From Lepas anatifera (taxonomy: Eukaryota > Arthropoda > Thecostraca > Lepadidae): a stretch of DNA of 64,000 nucleotides. Positions 46,401-57,988 of this stretch are shown piece after piece; the stretch's first letter is position 1, and each line of letters opens with the position of its first letter. Made by a program: the position numbers and the translations under genes. The notes beneath the pieces were generated by a model. That model was not told the origin of the DNA. It did no database searches and saw only the letters and a list, made by a program, of their open reading frames with translations. The stretch spans positions 635,001 through 699,000 of the forward strand of contig JAOTON010001676.1 of assembly GCA_034440635.1 (NCBI GenBank), in the 5' to 3' direction.

Positions 46401-46507
46401 AGGTTCTTGGAATGTGACTCATTGAAATCAAAATTGAATATAGAATGGGGAAAAGTGGGTTTCAGTCTGAAAAGTAAAAAAGGTTTTTAACGACCCTATT
46501 AATACAT

Positions 46508-47465
46508 CTTTTTCTGAATCACCGTATATTTCATCGAAAAAAGGAACCAAAGCATCACAACAGTATCACAATGCCGCATCCAACATAAATACATATCCAC
46601 AACATCGCAGCAAGGTTGAGAGAATGTTCTAACACCATTCTTTAACCATGAAGATAATTTTGCCACAACATGTATACGACATTGCCTCAACATGTTTACA
46701 AAGTGGTCACAGCATGTTTACAATATTGTCACAACATTGCAACCATAGTATGTTCCCAATACTGTTGTCCAAACAACATTGTTACAACATTTCTGCAACA
46801 TTGCTCCAACATGGAGTCATTATTAAAGAAAACCATATCACTAGAAAAGGAAACGTAAACGTTTTTGGGATTATCTCACCTAACAATAACACCATTGAAA
46901 CAGTATTTTATTACGATTTTGAATTGATTATCGGAGTTATGCAGCCATAATACAGGAATTATACCGACATTTGACTTCTCGTAAGGTTGTCCTGACAATA
47001 TAGTCACAGCATTGTCGCGTGTCCACAAAAAAATATTCTGGCAACATTGTTGAACAATGTTGTCACAATATATACGTAACATTTTCGTAACATTGTGACA
47101 ATGTTGCTGTGTTACTAGGGTGATGTAATGCTTCAAAACAAACATCTGGTATATCAGTGTTCTATCTAAACATCGATACCTATTGGAATATGAGTGGCAT
47201 AATAATTGTTGGGGTTTAACGACGCACCAACTGCCAGGGGCATACGGCGTCGCCAACTCTCACCCTGTTGGAAGGGATTTTGGGGATCAGATCGACTTAT
47301 TCAGAGGCTCCGATATGAGTGGCATGCTTTCCTTCATGCACTCCTGTTCCATTAAGGTAACGGTAAAACAGAAACAAATATTAGCATGGACGTGCAATCC
47401 TGCAATAAAAGGGAGCACTATTGTTAGAAATTAAAGACTAACTTTGTAGAGACATCGTCAAATTC
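46508..47465. repeat. ~0.9-kb ACAACATTG-rich repeat, copy A, with SINE insertion
   Basis: Aligns in direct orientation with copy B (47,466-47,955, offset about 860-905 bp). Shared blocks are CATATCCACAACAT, GAGTCATTATTA and AAAAGGAAACGTAAACGTTT, with many TTGTGACAATGTTG-like motifs. It is interrupted at 47,201-47,312 by a SINE. Confidence 0.75.
47201..47312 (-). mobile_element. 5'-truncated SINE with 13-bp target duplication
   Basis: Minus-strand SINE 3' region ending in an ATT-rich tail (AATAATTG at its left edge). It is bounded by the exact direct repeat ATATGAGTGGCAT (47,188-47,200 and 47,313-47,325). It shares the body CGACGCACCAACTGCCAGG and CTGTTGGAAGGGATTTTGGG with copies at 50,472 and 58,267. 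Confidence 0.9.
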
Positions 47466-47955
47466 ACATAATTACAGCACGTCAAAAACATATCCACAAC
47501 ATTGTAGCAGGGTTGAGATAATGTAACACCATTGTTTAAGCAACATTAAAATAATGTCACCACAACATGTTTACAACTTGTTCACAACATTGTAACAATT
47601 TTGTAGCAATATGTTCTGAAGCATATTGTCCAAACAACATTGCTACAAGATTTCTGCCACATTGCTACAACATCGAGTCATTATTACAGAAAATAATATC
47701 ACTGGAAAAGGAGACGTAAACGTGTTTGGGAGTCTCTTAAGGAATAATAACACCTTGGAAACGGTATTTTATTAGAATTTTGTATGAATTATCGGAATTC
47801 TGCAGACAAAACTTTTCGTAATATTGTCCATACAATATTGTCACAAAATTTTCGTGTGTCCACGAAACAAGATTGTGACATCATTGTGGGACAATATCGA
47901 CACAATATATGCAAAACATTGTAACAGTATTGGGACAATGTTGCTGTGTTACTAG
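47466..47955. repeat. ~0.9-kb ACAACATTG-rich repeat, copy B (partial)
   Basis: Direct repeat of copy A, ending at GTTGCTGTGTTACTAGGG, the same phrase found at 47,102-47,119 in copy A. Confidence 0.75.
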
Positions 47956-48500
47956 GGCTCTCAAACAGATGTGATTTCAACAGTTTTAGAGCCTTATCAG
48001 TAGTTTTGTTTGATTTCTCTAATATGTTGAGCAAAAAAAAACTGGTTGCCTCTTTGAAAGGCCAAGCTATGATCAGTATAGATGATGTCTGTTTGAGAAC
48101 CAGCAGATATGTTCTTCCAGGCAGAGTGCGGCATTGTGTAAAGGTTTGTCACACAAGAACGAGATGATAGAAATCCTTGTTGCTGGCTGGCTAAAACTGG
48201 TTGAGCATGGTTACATGGTTAACCATTGTAGTGTAAATAACTCACTCTAAAATTTTGCTGAACTGTGGTAAAAGTGACACAGCTTGGTAGTTCGAAGGAC
48301 ATAACTTGGACCCTTTCTTATAAATGGGAACGATATTCGCCCGTTTCCAATGGGATGGGAACACGCCCTGTTCACCCTGTTCACCCTGCTCCAAGGAGAG
48401 TGGACACAACTCAACAATTGGTAGCGTATGCTTGTTTGCGCATTCATGTATGACTCGACCACTGACGTTATCAGGACCACACGCTTTGTGTCAGTTAGTA
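47956..48500 (-). pseudogene. CR1/jockey-type LINE reverse transcriptase fragment
   Basis: The minus strand encodes the N-terminal half of a LINE RT. ACGPDNVSGRVIHECA (thumb-side start) is followed by VFPSHWKRANIVPIYKKG, PSNYQAVSLLPQFSKILE and a stop near 48,244. After a break come QQGFLSSRSCVTNL and DIIYTDHSLAF (motif A with its catalytic Asp). Motifs B and C are missing because the copy ends at the ACAACATTG repeat. The intact stretch around WKRANIVPIYKKG supports the assignment strongly. Confidence 0.78.
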
Positions 48501-49100
48501 ATAAACAGCAGCGATCGGATAATGTCTCAAAAACAAAAAATGAAGTAAGACTATCTAGGGGAACTGACTTAGGAACTGTAAAATATTGATGGTTAGATTT
48601 CAATGAAAAACAAGTTGTGAAAATGATCAGAAAAAGGCATGCCAAGTACGGCGACGCTACGCGCCACCGTTTTTATACTATCTCAACAAAAAATCCGAGT
48701 GGGCGGGTACCCGCCCTCCCCCGTCAATGCGCGTGTTAAGTGCCGGGACAAGCAAATGTTTGCTAAAGCTTCAAGAAAAATTTTTCCGTCGTCATATGAA
48801 AAGCGAACACCTGGTGATGGTCCAAGACCGAAACGTCGTGTTTTACCTTTCCCTGACTTTCAGTTCTCTTTTGTTTTTGTCCACACTATTCTTGAGGTTT
48901 TGTGTCTTTTATTGCGGTTTCAGTGTATACTTGGAATTTTGGTTCACATGTACATTTTTAGTTCATGCACGGATTTTTAGGTTTCAACGGGTTTGGTTCT
49001 TTTGAGCATCGTTTTAGTTACTTCTACATCTCATTTGTGCTTTTGCATCCATTTTATGTCCATTCGGGGTTTTTATGCTCGTTTTACGTCCGTGGTGTCT
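48501..49100. other. No gene recognised
   Basis: Overlapping plus-strand frames of 92-113 codons at 48,639-49,005 have a Phe/Val-rich, low-complexity look and no domain. Confidence 0.5.
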
Positions 49101-49139
49101 CCGCAGGGATCTGTTGTGGGATTACTATTATTTGTATTT
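49101..49139 (+). pseudogene. Isolated LINE RT motif B relic
   Basis: The plus strand reads PQGSVVGLLLFVF, the invariant PQGSVLGPLLF-type RT motif B with two differences. An extra T just upstream breaks the frame from the preceding GV. Flanking sequence is too decayed to align, so this is only a footprint of a LINE. Confidence 0.5.
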
Positions 49140-50470
49140 TTATAGTTGGTTTCAGTTTTTAGGTATCTTTTCACACCTGTAACCTTTTACTCTACACTAT
49201 TATCAGCTGGGGCCTTAGGTCATTTCCCTTGATATATGCAGCATGGTGCCCTTTCTGCAGAAAGCCCTACGAGAATTTAGCCTCCTAGTAATCATCAAAT
49301 TAGGTGAGTCCTGAAAATGGGCAGCAAAGCGCTGTGTGTCAGCGTGAAGAGCTGGAAGTAGTGTGTGTGTAGCTCTCAAATTGATGCACAATGTATTTTT
49401 TTATTTAACGCCCCTGGAAAACACTGAAGTCCGGTCAAATTTTGTAATCCGTCTCAGCGCGTAATGAAACCGTGTTATTTAATCCATCTCCTGCACGAAG
49501 CTGCTGGGACACGACATCACATCAGCCTCGAGACTTGCAATGACCAGATTTGTTCATTGGTCCACTGGTGGCCGCTCTCTGAAGTAGACACCCCTTCGGC
49601 TGACCGCTGTTTGGTTGAAGTGTGTGGTGGGGCCGCCGTGTTTGAGCTCTCTGACAGCAGCGCCGCTGGCCGCAGGCTAAATAATTACTGCGGCCGGCGC
49701 TTTACACCGACTGCTGTGTGTAGTCTCAGTCTATCTTCAGCCAGCATCACCTCGGTTTACCGGTGGCTCTCGCTAGTTTAAACAAAGACCAGCTACGACG
49801 AAGGGCGAGGGAGGCAAATAGAATAGACCGCTATGCAGACTTCTCGCACAATGTGAAATGGTGAACAGATAATAGGTCGCACTAAAGACTGGAACATTGG
49901 CGGTGTGATCGATGGTTTCTAGCATTATCTCTTGTTCTGGCGTCACTCAAGACTTTAGGCACCTAAGAACGATTTATTAGACAATATTCGTAACAAAATT
50001 ATTGCGGGCGTTTATTTGACACGTAGAAATAGATCAGCACGCACGCATCAACACGCGCCACAGACACGTAGAAATAGATCAGTCATTCCAGGGGCGTAGG
50101 AACTATTTGAAAAGTGTTAGGCCAATCTTGGCAGGGGCCCACCTCAAGGGGGCCCCAGTCCACGGGGCCCCATGATTATGAACGGTTTTAAATAGCTCGT
50201 TTTGTGTCAATAATGTACGTATGCACACTAGGTTGTCAAGATAGGAAAATTGAAAAATGATATTTTCCCTATTGTTTCGAGATGTATTATGACCTAATAA
50301 ATCATAGAAAAAAACAATTTCTTGCTTTTTACCCATATCTTTTTTTGGATGAGAAATATGTCCAAGCTCTTTTGGAGGATTTCAAACATTTTTACCGAGA
50401 AATCGTTTCTTTATATTTACAAATATGTAGGCCATGTTAATCGTATTTACAAAGAAATAGTTTAGAAAAC
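49140..50470. other. No gene recognised; short direct repeat near 50.05 kb
   Basis: A 105-codon plus-strand frame (49,464-49,781) has no domain. GACACGTAGAAATAGATCAG occurs at 50,018-50,037 and again at 50,063-50,082. A G/C-rich transposon end starting CAGGGGCGTAGGAACTA lies at about 50,091 without a visible partner. Confidence 0.5.
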
Positions 50471-50471
50471 T

Positions 50472-50586
50472 ATAATGATTGTTGGGGTTAAACGACGCAC
50501 TAACTGCCAGGGTTATACGACGTTGCCAACTCTCGCCCTGTTGGAAGGGATTTTGGGGATCACATCAATTTTTTCAGAGTCTCTGG
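50472..50586 (-). mobile_element. 5'-truncated SINE with 12-bp target duplication
   Basis: Same family as 47,201-47,312. Bounded by the exact direct repeat GTTTAGAAAACT (50,460-50,471 and 50,587-50,598), with an ATAAT-type tail at its left edge. Confidence 0.9.
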
Positions 50587-50832
50587 GTTTAGAAAACTGC
50601 AAACAATGCTTTGATGCTAAATGGCCTCACTTCGCTTTTATTGCTTATTAAATGACAAAACGGGAACATTTACTTAGGTTATTACGGATTCCTTCCTCAC
50701 AGCATTAGACATCGATTTAGGTAAGGGGTGATAACAATAAAGCCGCCTAGCTGTATTTCGATGCCTAAAATGCAGAGTTGTAGTATGACTACAATTGCAA
50801 TCCACTTGATGGCAGCCTGTTTTATGCCAAGG

Positions 50833-51170
50833 GGGGCGCGGTGGTAAATTGGGTAGGAACCATGCTTTCCACGCGGCAGACCCGGGTTCAAGGCCCGGCA
50901 GATTCCTTGAGCAAGGAGCAATTTGGCTCCCAAGAAACCCTTCGAACAGGGGAAAGAGTTGGCGCCGCCATATAATCCTGGAACCCGGTGAGTCGAAAAC
51001 CTCCAAAAAATTATACTTGCTTTCCAGGCGGGTGAACCGGGTTCAAGGCCCGGCGGATTCCCTACGCAAAGATTAATCTGACTCACGAGAAACCCTTCCA
51101 ACAGGCCAAAAGTGAGCTACGCCATATAACCCCGATAGTTGGTGTGTCGGTAAACTTAAATTATTGTTAT
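50833..51170 (+). mobile_element. Dimeric tRNA-derived SINE
   Basis: Unit 1 (50,833-51,016) has an A-box-like GGTGGTAAATTGGGTAGG and a B box GGGTTCAAGGCCCG. The family body follows (CCCAAGAAACCCTTC, AGTTGGCGCCGCCATATAA). Unit 2 (about 51,017-51,170) repeats this from just before its own B box (near 51,048) and ends in AAATTATTGTTATTAT. The pair is bounded by TATGCCAAGG (50,823-50,832) and TATGCCGAGG (51,171-51,180), one difference in 10, indicating insertion as a dimer. It provides the promoter-bearing head missing from the three truncated copies. Confidence 0.82.
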
Positions 51171-51646
51171 TATGCCGAGGAGTTCCAGCTTGCTCGGCCA
51201 GAAACATCGTTGAGCGTGGTTTTTGCGTAAAGTAATCTAAAATATCGTTTTAAACCAGAGCGAATCTACCTATTTATATTATGCCATAACACGCCATTTG
51301 TGCACCTACTTTGATATCTAGCTTAAAGACCAATCGTGCTCGGAAAACGAAAAAGGCCTTAAGTATTTCTTCCTCTTCAGGGGAAACTTTTTTTAGGAAG
51401 ATAGAGTTCGGAGTGCGGCACCGAGGAGCAGGATTGTGCGTAGGGAAGTTGCTTATTCAACCCTCGCCCCAAATCTGGGACGCATGATTCTGTATTCTGT
51501 ATTCTGTATTGGTAAAAAACATCAACAGGCTTTGCCCAATTACTGATGCAGTCATGTGATTTAAAACAGTAAACTCAGATAATAAATACATTCAGCAATG
51601 GAAGGATTCCACGAACATCCATAACGCTCAACATTTGCACAAATGC
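51171..51646. other. No gene seen
   Basis: Spacer between the dimeric SINE and the LINE C-terminus. Contains three copies of the 8-mer TGTATTCT near 51,490. Confidence 0.5.
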
Positions 51647-54129
51647 CTATCCTGAGAAAGTTCCTAAGGTTGCCGTGAATTTGATAGCATTAGTTTTAAA
51701 TGTGTAGCCCGAGTCTGCGAAGAAATCAACATTACGAAATGCGTTGAAGAAACTGTTACATGTGACGGCCACGCGGATGAAGAGGCTGCGCTGCACAGTA
51801 CCAACACGCGCAAACCGAACTGCCCACAAAGAGGGAGAACGCGACGTTCGACGGGGCACAGACAAACCGAACTCGGAAACCAGATCGGAACAATCAAACT
51901 TTCCGTGATGAAGATTAAACAAAAACAAGAGGTCATGCTGAGCAAAACGAGCCTTAACCCTCCCCACCGGGGGGCCATCGATGCCCCTAGGTTTTTCGGG
52001 ATAGCAGAAAAACGACGAGGCACACACCGCGATTGAGGGCTCTACCTCTCACTGCATCATTTTCCCATCATCCCTGAAATTTTTTACCCCGGGTCACCCA
52101 AGGTCAGGTCACCAGACGAGGTCAACCAAGGTCACCTCACTTCACATTTAGAGCTCTGTAAGAGCTACATTTCAAAGTCGATCGATTTGAAACTTCCTAC
52201 ACTTCATGACCCCTCCAGGGTCTACAAGGTGTATATCCGGGATTTTTCGATTTCGTGCCCTGAGGTCAGTCACGAGACGACCTCTCCCATTGGAAAAGCA
52301 TGGGGAAAAGCTATTTCATGATATAAAAGCCACAAAAATGACTGCAAATACTCAGACTGCTCAGAACAACGTTTTTGGACACTCTTTCACGGATCCCAGG
52401 GGTCATATTTGCCTTTGACTTTTCCAAGGTCATCCAAGGTCACCAGAGGTCAAAAACAGTATTTTGACAATACCTTTTGATCTAATTGAGCTAGAGCGGT
52501 GAAACAAACACCATCGTGTTTGTCTTGTCACTGGCTTTCATTTGATATACGGCAAGGTCACTTTTTGACCTTTCGTGACCTCAGGTCATATTAGGTCACG
52601 AGGTGACCTCTGGCGGTCAAACCACTGGCGGGAGGTCTTTACGTTCCACATAGCGGAAAAAGTACTGGCAATTTGCTATCAAATGTACTTTACCAGGCCT
52701 CAATAGCTCTAATGACATAGAGTTATGCCCAGTTTGTTAATCATTGCATATTTGAGTGAAAATAGCCGATCTTGACCTAATTTGACCTCTGAGGTCAAAC
52801 CATTGACCTGAGCACTAAAACATGCGAAGTAATTTCTTACTGAATTCACGCAAGCTTTCTATTGCACTTTGCAGATTTGCGCTAACGCCCATATTTTCGG
52901 AGTTAGAGGGGGCCATCGATGCCCCCGTGGGCAAGGTGGCGCCGACCCCGGTGCGGGTTAATACTACCCACTTTGTAGTGAGTCAAAAGAGATGGATAGT
53001 CAAGCCTGGCTGACGGACGGTCCGAAAATGAGGCCAACCAGATGAGAAGTTTATGCTGCACCCTTTCTATGCGCTTCAGGTGGGATGCAGCAGACCCTGC
53101 CCACACAACGCAACCATACCCCAGGATGGATCTTACATGGGCATAATAAGCACAAAGAATAGAAGTGTGCTTGAGTCTGAATCGGCAGCACTGGCGCGAG
53201 GTCTGAAAACTTCGTATGAGGAGGCCAAGCATTCTATTGGCCTTGGCCACGGTGTGGTCTATGTGTGGAGCGAAAGTCAGCTTACTGTCGAGTATAACAC
53301 CGAGATCCCTAGTCTCTGTACGGCGCTCTAGCGGCGTACCATCCAGTACATAGGTGGTAAGGATCGGAGATTTTCGGAGAGAAAATGATATGACGCTACA
53401 TTTATCTGGATTCAATTTTAAACGCCAAATTTTAGACCATTCTACTAGATTGTTGATGTCAGCCTGAAGGGCATCACTGTCTGTTTTTGTCGAAATTCGG
53501 TGGTACAACTTAAGATCGTCGGCGAAGCTTATACAGTTGGTTCGAATGATGAGGGGGATGTCTGCTGTTTAGCAGATAAACAAGAGCGGGCCACACACGC
53601 TGCCCTCAGGCACCCCGGACCTTACGGCGCACCATTCGGAAGATTGGCCCTCTAGTATAACTCGTTGGCGACGACCAGTCAGGTAGGATTCAATCCAGGA
53701 GTGCGCGCGACCAGTAATTTTGAAAGATTTTAGTTTGTGAAGAAGAAGCGTGTGGTTTACACTCGTAAAAGCCGAAGAATAATCAGTGTAGACAGAGTCA
53801 GTCTGCACGCCCTCCTGGATCGAATCCCAGCTGTGTTTTAGAAAGTTGGCAAGATTTGAGACGCATGAACGATTTGGGAGAAATCCATGTTGACTGCTGG
53901 GAATAGATGGTAGACAATGGGCCAAAAGAGAGTCACAGACTACCTTTTCTAAAATTTTCGAACAAAGAGGAAGAAGCGAAATACCGCGGTAGTTGCCTGG
54001 GTTCTTTTTGTCTCCTTTTTGTGAATGGGAATGACATTTACATCCTTCCAAATATGTGGGAAACACCTTGAGCAACTGACAATTTGCAAATGATTTCGAG
54101 AGGTACTGCCAATTCGGCAGCATACTCAT
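51647..54129 (-). pseudogene. CR1/jockey-type LINE ORF2, RT and C-terminus, split by a 920-bp insertion
   Basis: On the minus strand the RT (54,129-52,926) shows KNPGNYRGISLLP, SSQHGFLPNRSC, motif A YTDYSSAFTSVNH and motif B SGVPEGSVCGPLLF. Motif C CISFADDLKLYH, KLNPDKCSVISF and RDLGVILDSKLTF follow. A single in-frame TAA near 53,570 separates motifs B and C, and a frame slip lies near 54,030. The C-terminal domain (LVSEFGLSVPRRTSRSPSLW and RNVDFF) is at 51,987-51,650. The two parts join in frame once the insertion and one 18-bp duplicate are ignored. The endonuclease is missing, so the copy is 5' truncated at about 54.13 kb. Confidence 0.88.
51988..52907. mobile_element. 920-bp insertion with 18-bp target duplication, AGGTCA-rich
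   Basis: The exact 18-bp repeat GGGGGCCATCGATGCCCC occurs at 51,970-51,987 and 52,908-52,925, bracketing the segment inside the LINE C-terminal coding region. The interior has no gene but many TGACCT/AGGTCA motifs (52,095-52,135, 52,425-52,450 and 52,555-52,615). I see no poly-A tail and no terminal inverted repeat. A duplication this long suggests retroposition. Confidence 0.8.
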
Positions 54130-54899
54130 GCAAAATTGAAATGATGAAGTAAAAGCACAACGATTATTCTGAAATTAAGTGAATTCTGAAATTCAAAGTC
54201 TCAAACCACAACATGATAAATAATTTCACAAATCAAAACATTTCGTGAAGATTCTGAGGAAGAGCTGTTTTCCAATACCTATATAATTACTGAGTTTTAG
54301 CTATATACTGCATGCAGGATTCGATGGGCTAATTAACGAACTAAATTTGATATCTGGCTCCTGACATTTGTGGAGATTGTGGAATTAAAACGTTTTACCT
54401 ACAGCGGCAGCCCATCGCTCAAAGCCCTCGCTCACGTCACTTTTCCCCTCAGTGACCTCGGCCTCAGTTGGATGGCCCTCGGGCATCCGCAGACCTCTGG
54501 CAACCTTGTGTTTGACCTTTACGCAGTGGTGTACACCATGCCGCCCCAGACCGGCCACTATGATGCCTTCTGCTGAAACCAGTCGGAAGCTGTTGGTACC
54601 ACATTAACGATGTCTTGCCAAGTAACGGCCAAGGTAGCGAAGAATGCAAGATGCTTTGGTACCCCGCCATAAATGCTGCATGGTTGTTATTCAAGTCATC
54701 ATCTTTATTTCTTTTAGTGACAGCATATGGTACCACAGAATTTAGGACTTCGTAATACAGCGATAGGACTAAGGTATGTCACAATAAAGGTTTTTAGACC
54801 CATTCTGAATACAGATGGCCACCAGGACGCTCCAAATCTGCTTACAAAGTTTCCAGTTGACTAAAAAGGATCCCTGGATTGATAGCGCGGTCTACGGTC
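54130..54899. other. No gene recognised
   Basis: Frames of 68-90 codons at 54,370-54,736 overlap on both strands; no domain. Confidence 0.5.
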
Positions 54900-56640
54900 A
54901 ATTGTGAGTCCAACTGGTTTCAAAGAGTCCTATAATACATCTACTTCTTCTGATAGTCACAGTAGGCCGTGCTGGCTACAAAGGGCCATGCTTACTAAGG
55001 CGGCCTTGTCCCTTAAAAGGAGGGCCCAGCTAGTTCTGGTGGTTGTGGACGGCCCTCTGGGTTACAATGAACCCCGCTGGTTCTAGGTTAAATTGGATAT
55101 ACGGGGCTTTATAGCCATAAAAGGTCTTGATGGTCACAACATTGTCTGCTGCTTCAAAGGACCCTAAAAGCTACAAGGGGTCTGCGGTGGACTTCAAGGG
55201 CTAACAGGACACTCAGTATCGCCTATAGGTGGCCCATCTGACTACTACAGGGTCCTGCTGATGATAAAGAGCCCTAAGAAAAATCGCTACTACCGATTCA
55301 AAGGCTCCCCTGTTAACGTAACGGTCAGAGTTTCCAGGCCCTTACTGGGAATCTGCAGCCAAAAAACTTACCTGCTTGCCACATTCGACTTCTCACTTAA
55401 AGAGGGCTCAGATGTTCAGACAGCGCTCTGCTGGCTATAGCTGGCCCTGCTGGCTATAGCCGCAGTGGACCCTGCTGCCCAAAAAGCCCTGTTGGCCATG
55501 GTGGCTTTATAGGCTGAAGAGGGCACAGCTGAACAGAGCGGGGCCTTCTGTCGACAGAGGACTCTGGGGGCCATTGCGGTTCAGAGGGCACCTTTTTCAA
55601 AGGATTCCGATGAACAAAAGATACCTGCTTGTTGAAAAATGGAGTGCTGGAGAGTGCTCTGTATGACATGAAGTTCCCCGGCGGGAAACAGAGAATAGTG
55701 CGGCTGGGCAGTGCGTGCTCGAGGATGCTCTTAGGGGGTCACTGCCCCAAGCCTCTTTTTGGGTATGCCTCTTTAGAGGGCCCAGCTAACAGCTGACCCT
55801 GCTGCCAACAGACAGCTCTGCGGAGAACAGTAGGTCATACTAGTTCAGAGGGTCCTGACAATCAAAGTGGGCCATGTGGGCTAAAACAGTCCCTACAGGC
55901 AAACTGGTCTCCTCAATTCAAGAGGACCCAGCTGGCCAAACAGGGCCCTGGCGGCTATAGCTGGTCCTGCGACTCGCAGTGGGCCCTGCAGCCCTAAGAA
56001 CTCTGCTGGTCGTAGTGGTTTCATCGGTCAAAGTGACCAGCTCACAAGAGAGGGCCCTACTGTCAACAGAGGGCCTTGAGGGGTGACAGTGGTACAGAGT
56101 TCCCTCTTTGTCAGAGCGTTCCAATGATAAAGTCCTTCTTGTCACAGAATGGAAAACTGGAGAGGGCTTAAGAGGGCCCTGTTGGCGGGCCAGGCGTATA
56201 ATTCGGGCTGGCCGCGCTTCGCGTTAACCTCAAAGGGGCCCTCAAGGGAGCTACCGCACCAGCCGCTTCTCCTTGGTTACGCCTCTGTAGAGGGTCCAGC
56301 TGACGATAGAGAAACCTGTCGAGAACAGTCGGTACAACTAGTTCAGAGGCTTCTCTATTTGAAGAGGGCCCTGGAAGTCAGAGTAGGCCATGTAGGCTTA
56401 CAAGCTCCCTACTAGCCACAATGGCCTTCTCACTGAAAACGGACCCAGCTAGTCAGACAGGTCCCTCACGACTATAGATAGGGCCCTGATAGCCTGCGAG
56501 TCGCACTGGGCCGCGTTGCCCAAATAGTCCCCTGTTGGTCATCGAGCCTTTGTCGGTTAAAGAGGGTCCAGCTGACCAAAACAAGCCCTTCTGTGGACAG
56601 GGGGCCCGGACCCCCAGCGGCTCAAAGACATCTTAAAGAC
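54900..56640. repeat. Degenerate GGGCCCTGCTGGC-type tandem repeats
   Basis: Irregular 20-30-bp units share GAGGGCCC, CAGCTGGCC and CTGCTGGC(T/C)ATAG with heavy divergence. The style resembles the GAGACC repeats at 35.6-38.7 kb but the unit differs. Frames are short and incidental. Confidence 0.65.
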
Positions 56641-56650
56641 GAATCTGATG

Positions 56651-57340
56651 GGTAAAGATTAGTACCCTACAACAAACAGTGGCCCAACTCTCCAATGAGC
56701 TCCAATCTCTCCACTTCCTTCATGAAGAAGCTGTGGCAGGGCATATTCATGTTGAGAGAAAGCTCGAGTCTGTTCTAGCGGAAAATGAAAGACTGGTACA
56801 GAGAGGAGGTGGCCACGGCAAAAAGAATAGCAGAACCGGAGCAGTACACTAGGAAATTTACACGGGTGATTACTGGGAAAGTGGTTCCGTTGTTCTCAAA
56901 AGGGGAGGATATCCGCAAAATCACCCAGGGGTTGCTCCAGGAATACCTAGGTATAAGCCTGAATAGAGATGCAACGACAGCATGTCATCGCTTGCAGTCT
57001 AGGGGGCTCTATTCTTCTACGACTCCATGACCTAGACATTAGAATGCGCATTTACTCCCAGCGTACTAAAACATTGAAGAGGGGCCTCTTAGTCTTTGAA
57101 AGTCTTACGAGGGAAAGGAGGGAGGTGATCGATATGCTGAAACGTATGCCAAACAATGACTCTCATCCATTTTATTCTTATTTTACATTCAGAGGTGATA
57201 TCTTCCTCAAAGTAAGGGAGGATGACAGACCAGTTCAGGTGGGAGTGGGCACCACGGAGGAAACGATCATTCAAATCTGCCGTGGAGAAAGGCTGACTCA
57301 TCCAAACGACAAAGGACCAGGTCATACCCAACCCTAAGAC
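56651..57340 (+). pseudogene. LINE ORF1-like protein, frameshifted
   Basis: A plus-strand frame (56,785-57,030) breaks near 56,990 and continues in the frame ending at 57,337. The second part has DIRMRIYSQRTKTLKRGLLV, ESLTRERREVIDMLKRMP and FTFRGDIFLKV. It matches the RNA-binding-like module of LINE ORF1 proteins that is also seen at 20.7-21 kb. It lies about 650 bp upstream of, and on the same strand as, the endonuclease below, as expected for ORF1 of that LINE. The earlier portion (56,640-56,780) may be the tail of its coiled coil. Confidence 0.55.
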
Positions 57341-57988
57341 TCAAATGAAGGGGGCTGGACTCAGGCCCAAAAACAGAAGAGACCCTCTCGCAGGCAGAAC
57401 AATCCCCCGCCGAACAGGTATAGGTCACGCCCAAACCCCAGTCTATCAATTAGGACTCAACAGCGGGAAAGACCTGGAAGCTCCTCCACGGGCCCTGTTG
57501 GGTCTGCGGGGGGGGGTCTCCAAGCCTGGGTTCAATACAATCTGGGCATCGAACTGGACACTTAGGAAATAGAACCAATGGGCCGGGTGGAGTCCTGGCA
57601 AGAGAAACGAGATTTTTCGAGGCCAGCTCTGAATCCAGCTCCGTGAGTGGAGATGAAACTAGGATTGGACCCGAAGTCCCTACCAGCCCTGCAGGGGAAA
57701 CTATCCCTAAAAAAATTGATAAGTACAAATGTGCCCCAATGCCCCATACCGGAGTTACAGCAATAGTCCCTGCTTTCTTTCTTTTTTAAACTTCTTATAT
57801 TTTCCCCCCTATAAATGCATTCTGTTGTCTTTGTTGATGACTCTAGCCTTAGACATGGGTTTCCAATTGTGAGAGTTCATCAGATTTGTTCGATCTGTAG
57901 AAGGAAAACTCAATTTTGTCTTTCTTTTATTCTTCTTTTTCTTTTATTCTTCTTTTTATTTCAAACAGGTGTAAGAATACTGGAGTGA

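Larger units (their letters stand above)
41826..46498. mobile_element. 4.67-kb Foldback/MULE-like element, non-autonomous
   Basis: The left end TAGGTTCGTT and the right end (reverse complement TAGGGTCGTT) open about 150-160 bp of inverted terminal sequence (41,826-41,985 with 46,347-46,498). The flanking sequences TTAATTCAT (41,817-41,825) and TTAATACAT (46,499-46,507) fit a 9-bp target duplication with one change. Long TIRs, internal tandem repeats in the termini and 9-bp duplications are features of Foldback and Mutator-like elements. The right terminus has five 52-bp repeats and the left has about one. No transposase is recognised. The interior holds a further palindrome (41,997-44,218). 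Confidence 0.72.
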
